A stretch of 64,000 nucleotides of DNA from contig JAZAYU010000079.1 in assembly GCA_038501625.1 (NCBI GenBank), forward strand, positions 2,480,001 through 2,544,000. The letters run 5' to 3'. Source of the DNA: Corbicula japonica. Its lineage: Eukaryota > Mollusca > Bivalvia > Venerida > Cyrenidae. Positions 11,821 through 21,394 of the stretch are shown here, piece after piece; within the stretch, counting starts at the first letter, position 1; each line of letters begins with the position of its first letter. The notes beneath the pieces were generated by a model, which was not told the DNA's origin, did not search any database, and saw nothing but the letters and a program-made list of their open reading frames with translations. The position numbers were made by a program, and so were the translations under genes.

Positions 11821-13666
11821 CTGCATTTAAAATGGATGTGTAATAAAGTCAATCGTTTCTTATAGGTTTATATAGCGTGAATAGTATCAAATAGAGTGAA
11901 TTCCAAACTGTGATATTTCGCCAATGTCACTGTTGCTGTGGTATTGCGTCAGTGTCACTGTTGCTGTCGAAAATCGAAAAATGTCACTGCTACAGAGTTA
12001 TTGCGAAAAATGTCACTGTTACTGCGGTACTGCGTCAATATCAATATTGCTGTTACTTTGGTAATGCGTCATGTTCCCTTTTACTGTGATATTGTTTCAA
12101 TGAAACTGTCACTGTTGTTTTGCGCAGATGTCACTGTTAATATGATATTGTGTTAATGTCACTGTTAATATGATATTGTGTTAATGTCACTGTTAATATG
12201 ATATTGTGTAAATGTCATTGTTAATATGATAGTGCGTTAATGTCACTGTTACTATGATATTGTGTAAATGTCATTGTTAATGTGATATTGTGTAAATGTC
12301 ATTGTTAATATGATATTGTGTAAATGTCATTGTAAATATGATATTGTGTAAATGTCATTGTTAATATGATATTGTGTAAATGTCATTGTTAATATGATAT
12401 TGTGTAAATGTCATTGTTAATGTGATATTGTGTAAATGTTATTGTTAATGTGATATAGCGTTAATGTCACTGTTAATATGATATTGTGTAAATGCCATTG
12501 TTAATGTGATATTGTGTAAATGTCATTGTTAATATGATATTGCGTAAATGTCATTGTTAATGTGATATTGTGTAAATGTCATTGTTAATGTGATATAGCG
12601 TTAATGTCACTGTTAATATGATATTGTGTAAATGTCATTGTTAATGTGATATTGTGTAAATGTCATTGTTAATGTGATATTGTGTAAATGTCATTGTTAA
12701 TATGATATTGCGTAAATGTCATTGTTAATGTGATATTGTGTAAATGTCATTGTTAATATGATATTGCGTAAATGTCATTGTTAATGTGATATTGTGTAAA
12801 TGTCATTGTTGATATGATATTGCGTAAATGTCATTGTTAATATGATATTGTGTAAATGTCACTGTTAAAATAGTATTGCGTTAATGTCATTGTTAATATG
12901 ATATTGTGTAAATGTCATTGTTAATATGATATTGTGTAAATGTCATTGTTAATATGATATTGTGAAAATGTCATTGTGAATATTATTGTGTAAATGTCAA
13001 TGTTAATATGAGATTGCGTCAATGTCTCTGTAACTGTAGTATTGCGTAAATGTCACTACTGTAACAACGGAAGTGTTGCGTAGATTGTTTTGCGTCGATG
13101 ACATAAATGACTGTGATGTTGCGTCGATGTTTAAACTGATATATTGCGATGTGTAACGATGAAAAGGGAAACTTTGAAAACCACCAAACACAACAAATAA
13201 TGATGATTGGAAAACTTTGGGACATATAAAGATAGAAAGAGAACTTTTAAAGCTTTGGTGGCTGTTGAATAGAGGTGTTTTAAGACAGGTTCAACTGTAT
13301 TATCATAGCACGACTAACTGCACTTATTGCAGGCCTTGGGACAAAGTTTCACTGCCCCGGCAGGGTCGGTACAGATGATTTATTTTATAGCTTCACTTAC
13401 TGCACTTATTGCAGGTCTTCGGACAAAGTTTCACTGCGCCGGCAGGGTCGGCACAGATGATTGATTTCAACGCTTCGCAGCTTGCGTCCTGTTGGTCTTC
13501 ACATTGAACTAAAATATAATACAAGTATTTTATTTATTTTGAACCTGGACGTTTATATTATACAAAAGTTAATATCTGTATTGCGTTAACAGCTGGAATA
13601 AAACGTCACATGCGGTAGCAAACATATGCTTTATTTATTATTTTAATTATTATGTTAAATAATAAG

Positions 13667-13716
<50 letters not shown>

Positions 13717-14285
13717 AAAGTTTCTCCTTCTATACAATTTGATCGTCATTGAACATTTTATCGATTGTGACTCTTGTAATACCACGATACCGTAATCTCC
13801 ATAAAAGTTAATTTTTGCCATACTATCAATGCTGATTTAAATCCCTAACCTATGTCAAGTACCTTTACATTTTGTTGGACATGTCATTCGCCACTTAAAG
13901 TTAAAGATTCTTGTATGTACTTGCTTGCGAAACATAAAACTTTGTACTTGATTGTTTATATATATATATATTTATAAAAAAATGGTGGTGCAAGTGCACA
14001 CTTTAACCAGGGTCACAGATTATAAAACTGATATTGGAGACAAATTTAAAATCTCAAGCATCTGATTGGCTAAAATGAAAACAAGTCTTCATTGCAGTTA
14101 GTCAGATCCTTGATTATAGACTGGTCTCTATTATCAGTTAATAATAAGTATCTTGGGCCCTGGATAAAACTCATTGCCGAAGCGGTTATCCCCCTTGTTG
14201 TCATTTATATAATACCTTCTCTCATTCTCTCCCCCAACCTCTCTCTCTATATCCCTCTCTCTCTTTCACCGTCTCTCTCTCTCAT

Positions 14286-14335
<50 letters not shown>

Positions 14336-14369
14336 CCCCTCTCTCTCCCTTCCTCTCTCTCACTCCCTC

Positions 14370-14410
<41 letters not shown>

Positions 14411-17301
14411 GTGATCTGGTTGTATACCTTGAGGCGGCTCTGCTTGTACGGGCGGCATAAGTCCAAACTCTGAAACGAGAGCCAAGTTTCAAATAAACAA
14501 CAGGAAAATGTCGGCATTGATGAAGATAATTTGCTTATTCTTTACAGTAAAACACCTTGTTAAGACTACTCCGTACCTAAGACAACCTCCTATACTTAGA
14601 GCAGGTTTGTGGACAAAGTGTGGCCTGGCTGAACTCGTATTTGCAGATGTATGGCTTACCTATGACACAGTGTTACTTACTGCACATAAAGCAGGTTTGT
14701 GGACATAGTTAGGCCTGGCTGAACTCGTACTTGCAGACGTATGGCTTAACTATGGCACAGTGTTACTTATTGCACATAGAGCAGGTTTGTGGACAGAGAG
14801 TGGCCTGGCTGAACTCGTACTTGCAGACGTATGGCTTAACTATGGCACTGTGTTACTTACTGAACATGGAGCAGGTTGTGATCATAGTGTGGCCTGGCTT
14901 AACTCGTACTTGCAGACGTATGGCTTAACTATGGCACAGTGTTACTAACTGCACATAGAGCAGGTGGTTTGTAGACATAGTGTGGCCTGGCTGAACTCGT
15001 ACTTGCAGACGTATGGCTTAACTATGGCACAGTGTTACTAACTGTACAGGGAGCAGGTGTGTGGACAGAGTGTGGACTGGCTGAACTCGTACTTGCAGAC
15101 GTATGGCTTAACTATGGCACAGTGTTACTTACTGCACATGGAGCAGTTTGTGGACATAGTGTGGCCTGGCTGAACTCGTACTTGCAGACGTAAGGCTTAA
15201 CTATGGCACAGTGTTACTTACTGCACATAGAGCAGGTTTGTGGATAGAGTGTGGCCTGGCTGAACTCGTACTTGCAGACGTATGGCTTAACTATGGCACA
15301 GTGTTACTTACTGCACATAGAGCAGGTTTGTGGACATAGTGTGGCCTGGCTTAACTCGTACTTGCAGACGTATGGCTTAACTATGGCACAGTGTTACTTA
15401 CTGCACATAGAGCAGGTTTGTGGACAGAGTGTGGCCTGGCTGAACTCGTACTTGCAGACGTATGGCTTAATTATGACACAGTGTTACTTACTGCACATAG
15501 AGCAGGTTTGTGGACAGAGTGTGACCTGGCTGAACTCGTACTTGCAGACGTACGGCTTTACTATGGCACAGTATAACTTACTGCACATAGAGCAGGTTTG
15601 TGGACATAGTGTGGCCTGGCTGAACTCGTACTTGCAGACGTATGGCTTAACTATGGCACAGGGTTACTTACTGCACATAGAGCAGGTTTGTGGACAGAGC
15701 GTGGCCTGGCTGAACTCGTACTTGCAGACGTATGGCTTAACTATGGCACAGTGATACTTACTGCACATAGAGTAGGTTTGTGGACATAGTGTGGCCTGGC
15801 TTATTTCGTACTTGCAGACGTATGGCTTAACTATGGCACAGTGTTACTTACTGCACATAGAGCAGGTTTGTGGACAGAGTGTGGCCTGGCTGAACTCGTA
15901 CTTGCAGACGTAAGGCTTAACTATGGCACAGTGTTACTTGCTGCACATAGAGCAGGTTTGTGGACATAGTGTGGCCTGACTGAACTCGTACTTGCAGACG
16001 TATGGCTTAACTATGGCACAGTGTTACTTACTGCACATAGAGCAGGTTTGTGGACATAGTGTGGCCTGGCTGAACTCGTACTTGCAGACGTATGGCTTAA
16101 CTATGGCACAGTGTTACTTACTGCACATAGAGCAGGTTTGTGGACATAGTGTGGCCTGACTGAACTCGTACTTGCAGACGTATGGCTTAACTATGGCACA
16201 GTGTTACTTAATGCACATAGAGCAGGTTTGTGGACAGAATGTGGCCTGACTGAACTCGTACTTGCAGACGTTTGGCTTAACTATGGCACAGTGTGCATCC
16301 TGCTTGTCAGCACGGCCGTCTGAAATAGTAACATTCACTTGTACAACCATATGGAACTGAATTCCATCAGAAAATATTCGTGTTACGGGTTACTGGATGG
16401 GTTGCATTTCTTGCGTTCTTTATTTAGACATATAATGGAAAATGTCATATTGATGGTATCCGTATATTATTTTCTGATACAAATTTTATTTCAGTAACAA
16501 CTATCGATTTAGGAGCTATTTTAAGTTTTTTTAATGACACATGTAAGAATGCTTCGAAACGAATTTTATAAGAAGATAGAATGCTTAGCTCTTGGTCTTT
16601 CTATATTTGCGTCGGCTTAATATCAAAACAGAATACGAGGCTGTGAAATTATGAATATCCACCAATCAGAATACGTTATTTCAACACATAATTATATTTG
16701 AACCTATCCCATCGGCAAATAGGTGCGAGAATTTGACCGATTTCGAGCTAGTATTTCTGTATTCCCGCGTTGGTAAATGTCAATTTCGGTCGACACAAGG
16801 TTTTTGTATCGGGCCGACATTTCTGTTCTAACAGGTTGTCCCGGGAGACAGTGTTGTCTAGGTGGGGCTATTCCTGGTATGCTTATTTAGCTTTTTTTTT
16901 ACAAATCAGATGGGAGCACCTTATTGTTAAATATTTTAACATTACCGCGGGCATTACAGATAACATTACCATAGTCCAAACTAACCAGTCACCTAGAACA
17001 AGTCTTTAGAAAGATTTGTATTGTTAGCCGAATTTCGCGTCAATTGAAAATTACTCACGCAAACACTGCGGTATACCACAATCGCGTAAATTAATGCCGA
17101 CGTAACACTGAAGTCTGCCAATTCCGTATGGATCCAGGCAGTAATTTTTAGCCTCTGCTATGGTGTTGCCCGGAAAGTTGGAATCAGAAAGTGTCACACC
17201 ATGAACAGTCCTGTGATCAGTCCAAGGTGAGCAAGTGTTGTTCAGTGCATCAGTTGACACGTAGCCTTGGTACCGGGCGCTCTCGCTGGCGTAGAAACAT
17301 T
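11555..17301 (-). CDS. Secreted Kringle-ShKT-TSP1 protein, 3' part of gene
   Basis: Four minus-strand exons with good splice borders: 17301-17059 (Kringle), 16319-16213 or a terminal exon to 16204 (ShKT), 13508-13401 (ShKT) and 11820-11555 (TSP1, stop TAG at 11557-11555). All internal junctions are phase 1, so modules can be gained, lost or skipped without frame change, as in shuffled extracellular proteins. These are disulphide-rich extracellular modules; Kringles bind proteins or lipids, ShKT modules are short cysteine-rich binding modules often attached to enzymes, and TSP1 modules bind matrix and glycans. No signal peptide exon was found; the 5' end must lie above 17365, possibly beyond the retrotransposon at 18126-22303. 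The introns hold a 28-bp minisatellite, a CT tract and the 90-bp ShKT array. The exon set used in mRNA is inferred. Confidence 0.7.
11913..13060 (+). repeat. Minisatellite, 28-bp unit, ~41 copies
   Basis: Tandem 28-mers of the form TGTCATTGTTAATATGATAT + TGTGTAAA. The first ~7 units are a GC-richer variant (TGTCACTGTTGCTGTGG...), and the middle is highly homogeneous with alternating sub-variants (AATATGATATTGTG and AATGTGATATAGCG), which suggests higher-order turnover. It lies in an intron between the TSP1 and ShKT exons. Confidence 0.9.
13313..13382 (-). repeat. Duplicated 3' half of an ShKT exon
   Basis: A ~70-bp near-copy of the 3' part of the ShKT exon at 13401-13508, offset by 82 bp, covering the last four cysteines (IC..LCPKACNKC) and a usable donor (GCA|GTTAGT). 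It lacks the exon's 5' half and acceptor. It restarts inside the exon, directly after 18 bp copied from the intron. Confidence 0.75.
13401..13508 (-). CDS. ShKT-domain exon
   Basis: The acceptor TATTTTAG precedes 13508 and the donor TGCA|GTAAGT follows 13401. The 108-bp phase 1-1 exon encodes a full six-cysteine ShKT module: QCEDQQDASC, then IC, then AVKLCPKTCNKC. The pattern C-x7-C-x7-C-x9-C-x3-C-x2-C is typical of ShKT repeats in secreted invertebrate proteins. Confidence 0.85.
13661..13713 (+). repeat. (ATT)n microsatellite
   Basis: About 17 uninterrupted ATT triplets inside the minus-strand gene's intron. Confidence 0.95.
14006..14161. mobile_element. Palindromic MITE (CAAT-core family), copy 2
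   Basis: Diverged copy with ends CCAGGGTCACAGATTATAAA and ATCTTGGGCCCTGG, and the internal ATCTGATTGGCT core. It is the same family as 1139-1282 and 55174-55309. Confidence 0.6.
14217..14409 (+). repeat. (CT)n dinucleotide tract
   Basis: A ~190-bp interrupted CT repeat, all pyrimidine on the + strand. The overlapping Ser/Leu-rich open frame (14092-14460) is a by-product. Confidence 0.95.
14597..16300 (-). repeat. 90-bp tandem array of ShKT half-exon, ~19 copies
   Basis: The marker CTTGCAGACGTATGGCTTAA recurs every 90 bp from ~14640 to 16261. Read on the minus strand, each unit is the 3' part of an ShKT exon (CAIVKPYVCKYEF..., then LCPQTCSMC) plus the splice donor GCA|GTAAGT and a few intron bases, then it restarts inside the exon. 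Each unit holds an in-frame TAA just after the donor, so the array cannot be read through. The upstream-most unit keeps the complete exon and acceptor (16319). Most units differ by only a few bases, so the array is young or homogenised. Confidence 0.9.
16204..16319 (-). CDS. ShKT-domain exon at head of the 90-bp array
   Basis: The acceptor CTATTTCAG precedes 16319. The frame gives an ShKT module (DAHCAIVKPNVCKYEF, then FCPQTCSMC). The first cysteine of the fold is absent: arginine occupies the position held by Cys in the 13.4-kb exon. The donor present in the other array units (GCAGTAAG) is GCATTAAG here, so this exon cannot splice at its own end and runs to TAA at 16206-16204. It may act as an alternative terminal exon, be skipped (phase 1-1 neighbours allow this), or be defunct. 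Confidence 0.65.
16330..17058. other. Intron between Kringle and ShKT exons
   Basis: Nothing further is recognised. The + frame 16770-17009 has no domain and is taken as chance. Confidence 0.4.
17059..17301 (-). CDS. Kringle-domain exon
   Basis: 243 bp, phase 1-1, acceptor CCTGTTTAG and donor GC|GTGAGT. It encodes a whole Kringle: ECFYASESARYQGYVS, then NTCSPW, NFP, NYCLDP, LQCYV and RDCGIPQC, giving the six expected cysteines and ~81 residues. Kringles are triple-loop ligand-binding modules of secreted proteins. The open frame continues upstream to ATGs at ~17344, but that part lies before the acceptor and is not hydrophobic enough to be a clear signal peptide. Confidence 0.85.
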
Positions 17302-17365
17302 CTAAACAGGAGGTGAAATGAATTATTATTAATCTGGTTCCCGACATCATTTGCGTTGCTATCAA

Positions 17366-18125
17366 GGGGCAAAAATCAGAGTATAAGTTACTCTACCGAT
17401 TCCTCATCACGTTTACTTCCCCTTACAGCAAAAAAACAAGAAGTACACGCTGGGAGGAGTTCGGTACACGATTCCAAAGATGGAGCGCGACCATCAGATT
17501 TCTAGTGTGCTGTACGTAGGTTTGAAACAGCATGTATAACAGCAAATTTAAGACAGCGATATCTAGCGATAGACCGAACTCTTATTTTGATATCACTTGT
17601 CACTGTGATGATACAAATACACATACAGTTTGTGTATTCTAAAATGAAAAAAAAATATTGGTTATAAACAGCGCCCCCTAAAATTTTTTTATTTCTTTGT
17701 ATTATTTCGTTTTGTTGCCTACCAACAAAAATTGGAATTTATAACTTTTGTTCTAAAATATTGGAGATTATCTTCCCCTATTCATTCATACTGTACCCGC
17801 TGACCCTCTGACAGGTTCAATTCGAGTACCATTTGATATCGCTGTAGTTGCTTATTATATTACAATATCTCCATTGTTTATATAAAAAAAATCGAAAAAA
17901 AAGTTTGTTACCCACGACGTTAGGCTCCTTGGCGTTATTTATTTATTTATATATTTAGAATAATAATGGTACTCAAGAAATAAAACCATAACTATCCACA
18001 AATGACACTCTGGCTGCCTAGACATTTACATACACTTATTTTTATACATATACAAACATGTAGGACAATTACATATACACATCTATTAGCATCGTGCTTC
18101 CTCCTTTATTATTTTTGGATTTAAC
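17366..18125. other. No gene seen
   Basis: AT-rich sequence with A/T runs (17648, 17885) and no recognisable exon or element. It forms the 3' flank of the YR retrotransposon, which reads leftward. Confidence 0.4.
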
Positions 18126-18205
18126 TAACAGAAACTAACGTCAAATACAAATAAACATCAGTGAAGGATTGAAAAGTTTAATTTTCAATAAACACACAGT
18201 GCCTA
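18126..18205 (-). repeat. B2 split direct repeat
   Basis: 80 bp identical to 18367-18446; the 3' terminus of the retrotransposon. Confidence 0.9.
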
Positions 18206-18279
18206 TATGTTCTTATAGTAACACCGTCCACAATGTATAGTACCAATATGCACTAAATAGAACCATATAAAAACTAAAT

Positions 18280-18364
18280 GCGCACTTAACAAGAACAATG
18301 ACGTAGCACTATTTGCTGCTACGTCACCAATGAGTTACCATATGTGTATTTGTACTGACTATAG
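18280..18364 (-). repeat. A2 split direct repeat
   Basis: 85 bp identical to the 5'-terminal copy at 22219-22303. It contains an internal palindromic GACGTAGCA...TGCTACGTC. Confidence 0.9.
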
Positions 18365-18366
18365 TT

Positions 18367-18446
18367 TAACAGAAACTAACGTCAAATACAAATAAACATC
18401 AGTGAAGGATTGAAAAGTTTAATTTTCAATAAACACACAGTGCCTA
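18367..18446 (-). repeat. B1 split direct repeat
   Basis: 80 bp identical to 18126-18205, lying between the recombinase ORF and A2. Confidence 0.9.
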
Positions 18447-18548
18447 AATAGTGAGTAATTCCTGTTAAATATGACAACATGAAACAGTACAAAATACATC
18501 ATATTCACTACACATTGTCGTTCAACACAACTTAAATAGATCTACTGA

Positions 18549-19703
18549 TTAGATCTTTAATATGTTATCTGTAAATGTACTAGGTGTTCTAGAATGTACA
18601 TAATGCTCAAAAAACACTGTATCTGTTTTCCATCTACCCATTTTCATAACAGTCTTTGGATCAACACCTTTATCAATTTGAACAGTGGCACCAGTTGGTC
18701 TAAACGATTTTGCTGTATACAGTTTTTTGTCTAAACCGGCATCAGCAATACTGTCTTCAAGTACAGATGCAATAGTCTGTGCACTTAATGCTTTATATGG
18801 TGAATACAAAGACAAGAACACTGCATTACCACTAGCACTCATTCTACGATGTGACATAGATCTTTCTATATAATCTCGCAATGTTTTAACAGGATCCAGC
18901 AAAATATTGCTTGCTGGGGGAACAACAACTTGAAAACCTGATCTACTTGTGTCATTTTTAATGCCATGGAAACTTATACTCATCGAACCACTAGACTCAA
19001 ACACAATCTGATCCGTGTTAAACTGCATTTTCTCATGTTCAAAAGAAAATGGATCAAAATGTACAGACTTCGGTGCAACATCTGAAGGTCTCAACATTGT
19101 TACTAAAGCAAGAAGAGTTATCGCTTTTTGGCGTAACTGTTTTAATGAAAGTTTGTCATTCTCTCCCCAACAAGTAAACAATGCATTAAATTGATCAACA
19201 GGCATCACTTGGGAATGTGTTAATGTTTGTGATGTACCCGACTTTACTAGAGCCTGTGTTAAACGTACAATATCAGGATTATGCACAATATTTAACAACT
19301 CATATGCCTCATAATAACAACTCAAAGCAGCACAAACAGTCTTAAGTTTAGATCTAGGCTTTGTTGAGGAATCAGCAACATAACACAAAAAGTTTGCTAA
19401 AGCAACTGTATCCTTTGGAGGAAAAGAAAAATGGTGGTTTACACAAAACAAATAAAAGTCATGTATATAAAAATTATACAGCTTAAGTGTTGAAGGTGCT
19501 AAACTTAATGCGATTTGAACAGCAGCTCTTTCACTCCATTGTCTTTTTATCAGTTTATCCTTCCACAAATCCTCCAAGCGAATAAACGCCATTTCCGATT
19601 CCGCATTGGTTCTGGCACAACATTTATCCTTTGACATATCAGATGTGGAGCTGGAAGACGCACTGGTGACGTCACCGATAGTTTTTTCAGCGTCTGAAAC
19701 CAT
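18549..19703 (-). CDS. Tyrosine recombinase of the YR retrotransposon
   Basis: ATG at 19703, 384 aa. An N-terminal SAM-like helical domain (from ~LEDLWKDKLIKRQW) is followed by the catalytic domain. The first catalytic Arg lies in TMLRPSDV (~19095), the second in KSFRPTGATV, and the C-terminal block GRWKTDTVFFEHYVHS supplies the Trp/His position and the tyrosine nucleophile. The usual His before the second Arg is not obvious (KSFR instead of HxxR), as is common in DIRS-type YRs. The enzyme would integrate the circular cDNA. Its 5' end overlaps the RNase H frame by ~150 nt, the usual arrangement. The start could lie further upstream because the frame stays open. Confidence 0.85.
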   Translation of the reverse strand: MVSDAEKTIGDVTSASSSSTSDMSKDKCCARTNAESEMAFIRLEDLWKDKLIKRQWSERAAVQIALSLAPSTLKLYNFYIHDFYLFCVNHHFSFPPKDTVALANFLCYVADSSTKPRSKLKTVCAALSCYYEAYELLNIVHNPDIVRLTQALVKSGTSQTLTHSQVMPVDQFNALFTCWGENDKLSLKQLRQKAITLLALVTMLRPSDVAPKSVHFDPFSFEHEKMQFNTDQIVFESSGSMSISFHGIKNDTSRSGFQVVVPPASNILLDPVKTLRDYIERSMSHRRMSASGNAVFLSLYSPYKALSAQTIASVLEDSIADAGLDKKLYTAKSFRPTGATVQIDKGVDPKTVMKMGRWKTDTVFFEHYVHSRTPSTFTDNILKI

Positions 19704-20338
19704 GGCTGGGCAGGCCACCACGGGGCTATCACTGTTGCACTCGCGTTTTGATTTTGGATGACTTGTAACACACGCGGAATGAGTCGAAAAGGAGCATTCA
19801 CATAATTGTTGTGTAACTCCCAGTTTGTTTGTGCTAACGCGTCCACACCCCCGGTTTGTGGATCGAAATATCTGCTGTTGTAGAAAGGTAGGTGGGTTGT
19901 TATAAACGAACTGAAACGATCGACAGTGTGTGGGCCCCACATGGAGTCTAGAAGATGAAATATCCTCGGGTGTAATCTCCACTCGTATTTGTCTCGGAGC
20001 CGAGAAAGCGAGTCCGCCTCCACATTCGATCTTCCTGGTAGATGGCGGGCGTATATCATCACATTGTTGTCCAGACCCTCCGCCCAAATGGCTTTGGCAA
20101 GCTGTGTAAGTTCTATAACTGGACCGCCCATGTGATTGAGATAGGCAATGGTAGTGATATTGTCTGACAGAATTTGTATAGTTTTGTCCTTTATATGACT
20201 GCGGAATGATTTCAGAGCTAATAACACTGTTAACAGTTCTCGATGGTTTGATGACTTGAAGGAAGTGCGGATATCCCATAGGCCTGATGCATTCATACCA
20301 TTGTAAACCGCACCCCACCCTGTATGCGAGGCATCGGT
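19550..20338 (-). CDS. RNase H domain and C-terminal extension of the RT/RH polyprotein
   Basis: A different frame from RT (+1). It opens with the RNase H strand TDASHTGWGAV at 20338, then ELLTVLLALKSF, the catalytic-Asp segment ILSDNITTIAYLNHMGG, and the last Asp in SNVEADSLSR. The extension (DRFSSFITTHLPFYNSRYFD, then WWPAQPWF) is the conserved tail of DIRS-order RT/RH proteins. It degrades the RNA strand during cDNA synthesis. It lacks its own initiation codon at the domain start (first ATG 20296 is inside the domain), so it depends on entry from the RT frame. Confidence 0.8.
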   Translation of the reverse strand, partial: TDASHTGWGAVYNGMNASGLWDIRTSFKSSNHRELLTVLLALKSFRSHIKDKTIQILSDNITTIAYLNHMGGPVIELTQLAKAIWAEGLDNNVMIYARHLPGRSNVEADSLSRLRDKYEWRLHPRIFHLLDSMWGPHTVDRFSSFITTHLPFYNSRYFDPQTGGVDALAQTNWELHNNYVNAPFRLIPRVLQVIQNQNASATVIAPWWPAQPWFQTLKKLSVTSPVRLPAPHLICQRINVVPEPMRNRKWRLFAWRICGRIN

Positions 20339-21353
20339 CTCTTTTTGTCCATTTCAAATCAGCTACACTGTCATCTGACCAGTTTAAACGACTGTCCCAG
20401 GATGAACGAGTCTTAAGAAGTCTATACACTGACCGAAGTTTCAATTTACCAGGAAAAATTGCACGGCAAACTGCAATACACTGACCTGCAAGTCTTGCTA
20501 AGTGTCGTGCACAAATGACTGGCTTCACCAATGCAGGAATAATGTCTTTTCTAATTTTTCTAACCTTCTTTTGTGGTACTTTCAAAAGTGGTACACCATC
20601 ACTGCCACACGTGTCGATAATAAAACCAAGAAATTCACACCATGTTTTTGGAACCAATGAAGATTTCTCGTAGTTAATACACCAACCGAGATTCTCTAAT
20701 GTGGTCCGTACAAATGTCAAATCAGCCTCGATCTTGTCTCTATCTGAAGCAAGAAGAATATCATCCATGTAAATTATTATTCTCAGTCCCTTTTCACGAA
20801 AGTATTGCACAACTGGTCGCAAAGTCTTACAAAAGAAGTAAGGGCTTAATTTATAACCAAATGGCAGAACGTTCCATGTATAATAGTTATTTTCAAAACA
20901 AAACCCCAAATATGTGGCAAAGTCTGGGTGAACTGGCACATGATGAAAACCATTTCTCAAGTCAAGACTAACCATATAATCACCAGGACGAATAACTTGC
21001 GATAAGGTTGATAAATCTTCATATCTAAATTTTCTTGATTCACTGAATGAATTGACATGTCGAAGATCAACAATTAATCTCTGTTTTCTATTTTTCTTTG
21101 GAACACAGCCAATTGGAACCACACAATGAGGTTTGTAATCTACTTTAGAAATGCATCCATTGTCTAATAATGATGATATCTCTGAACTTACAAAAGAGGT
21201 TTGATTTTTACTTAGTTTATGATTAGAATATTCACAATTCAAAGGTTCACCACTAAATGGTAATTTTACACCCTCCTGTATCCAGTCTAGGACACAATCT
21301 GGAGATCCAATTTGTACCCAATCACGCCAGCGTTTTGAAAGTGCAGTTGGCAT
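20339..21353 (-). CDS. Reverse transcriptase of the YR retrotransposon
   Basis: ATG at 21353. RT fingers/palm motifs in order: QRLIVDLRHVNSF, MVSLDLRNGFHHV, WNVLPFGYKLSPYFFCK and the active site IIIYMDDILLASD near 20760 (residue ~197), then the LGWCINYEKS thumb region. Copies element RNA to DNA. The frame is open on into 18549, but past ~20340 it no longer encodes RNase H; the conserved residues move to the +1 frame. Upstream stops in that frame confine any shift to the ~18 nt around an A5 run at 20344-20348. Confidence 0.85.
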
Positions 21354-21394
21354 TTTACACAAGAAGAAAGCAACTTTGATTTGACAGTACTCAC

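Noticed and set aside
11913..13060. CRISPR-like array (28-bp period)
   Set aside because: No spacers; head-to-tail minisatellite in a eukaryotic intron. The 90-bp and 168-bp arrays fail for the same reason.
14092..14460. Ser/Leu-rich 122-residue ORF
   Set aside because: Translation of the (CT)n tract.
15251..15754. 167-residue + strand repeat protein over the 90-bp array
   Set aside because: It is the antisense reading of the ShKT half-exon repeats; the minus strand shows the real domain pattern and splice sites.
18549..21362. A single 937-residue RT-recombinase fusion
   Set aside because: The middle third in this frame has no homology while the RNase H domain lies in the +1 frame there; the continuity is accidental. 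The first codon of that frame is also not ATG.
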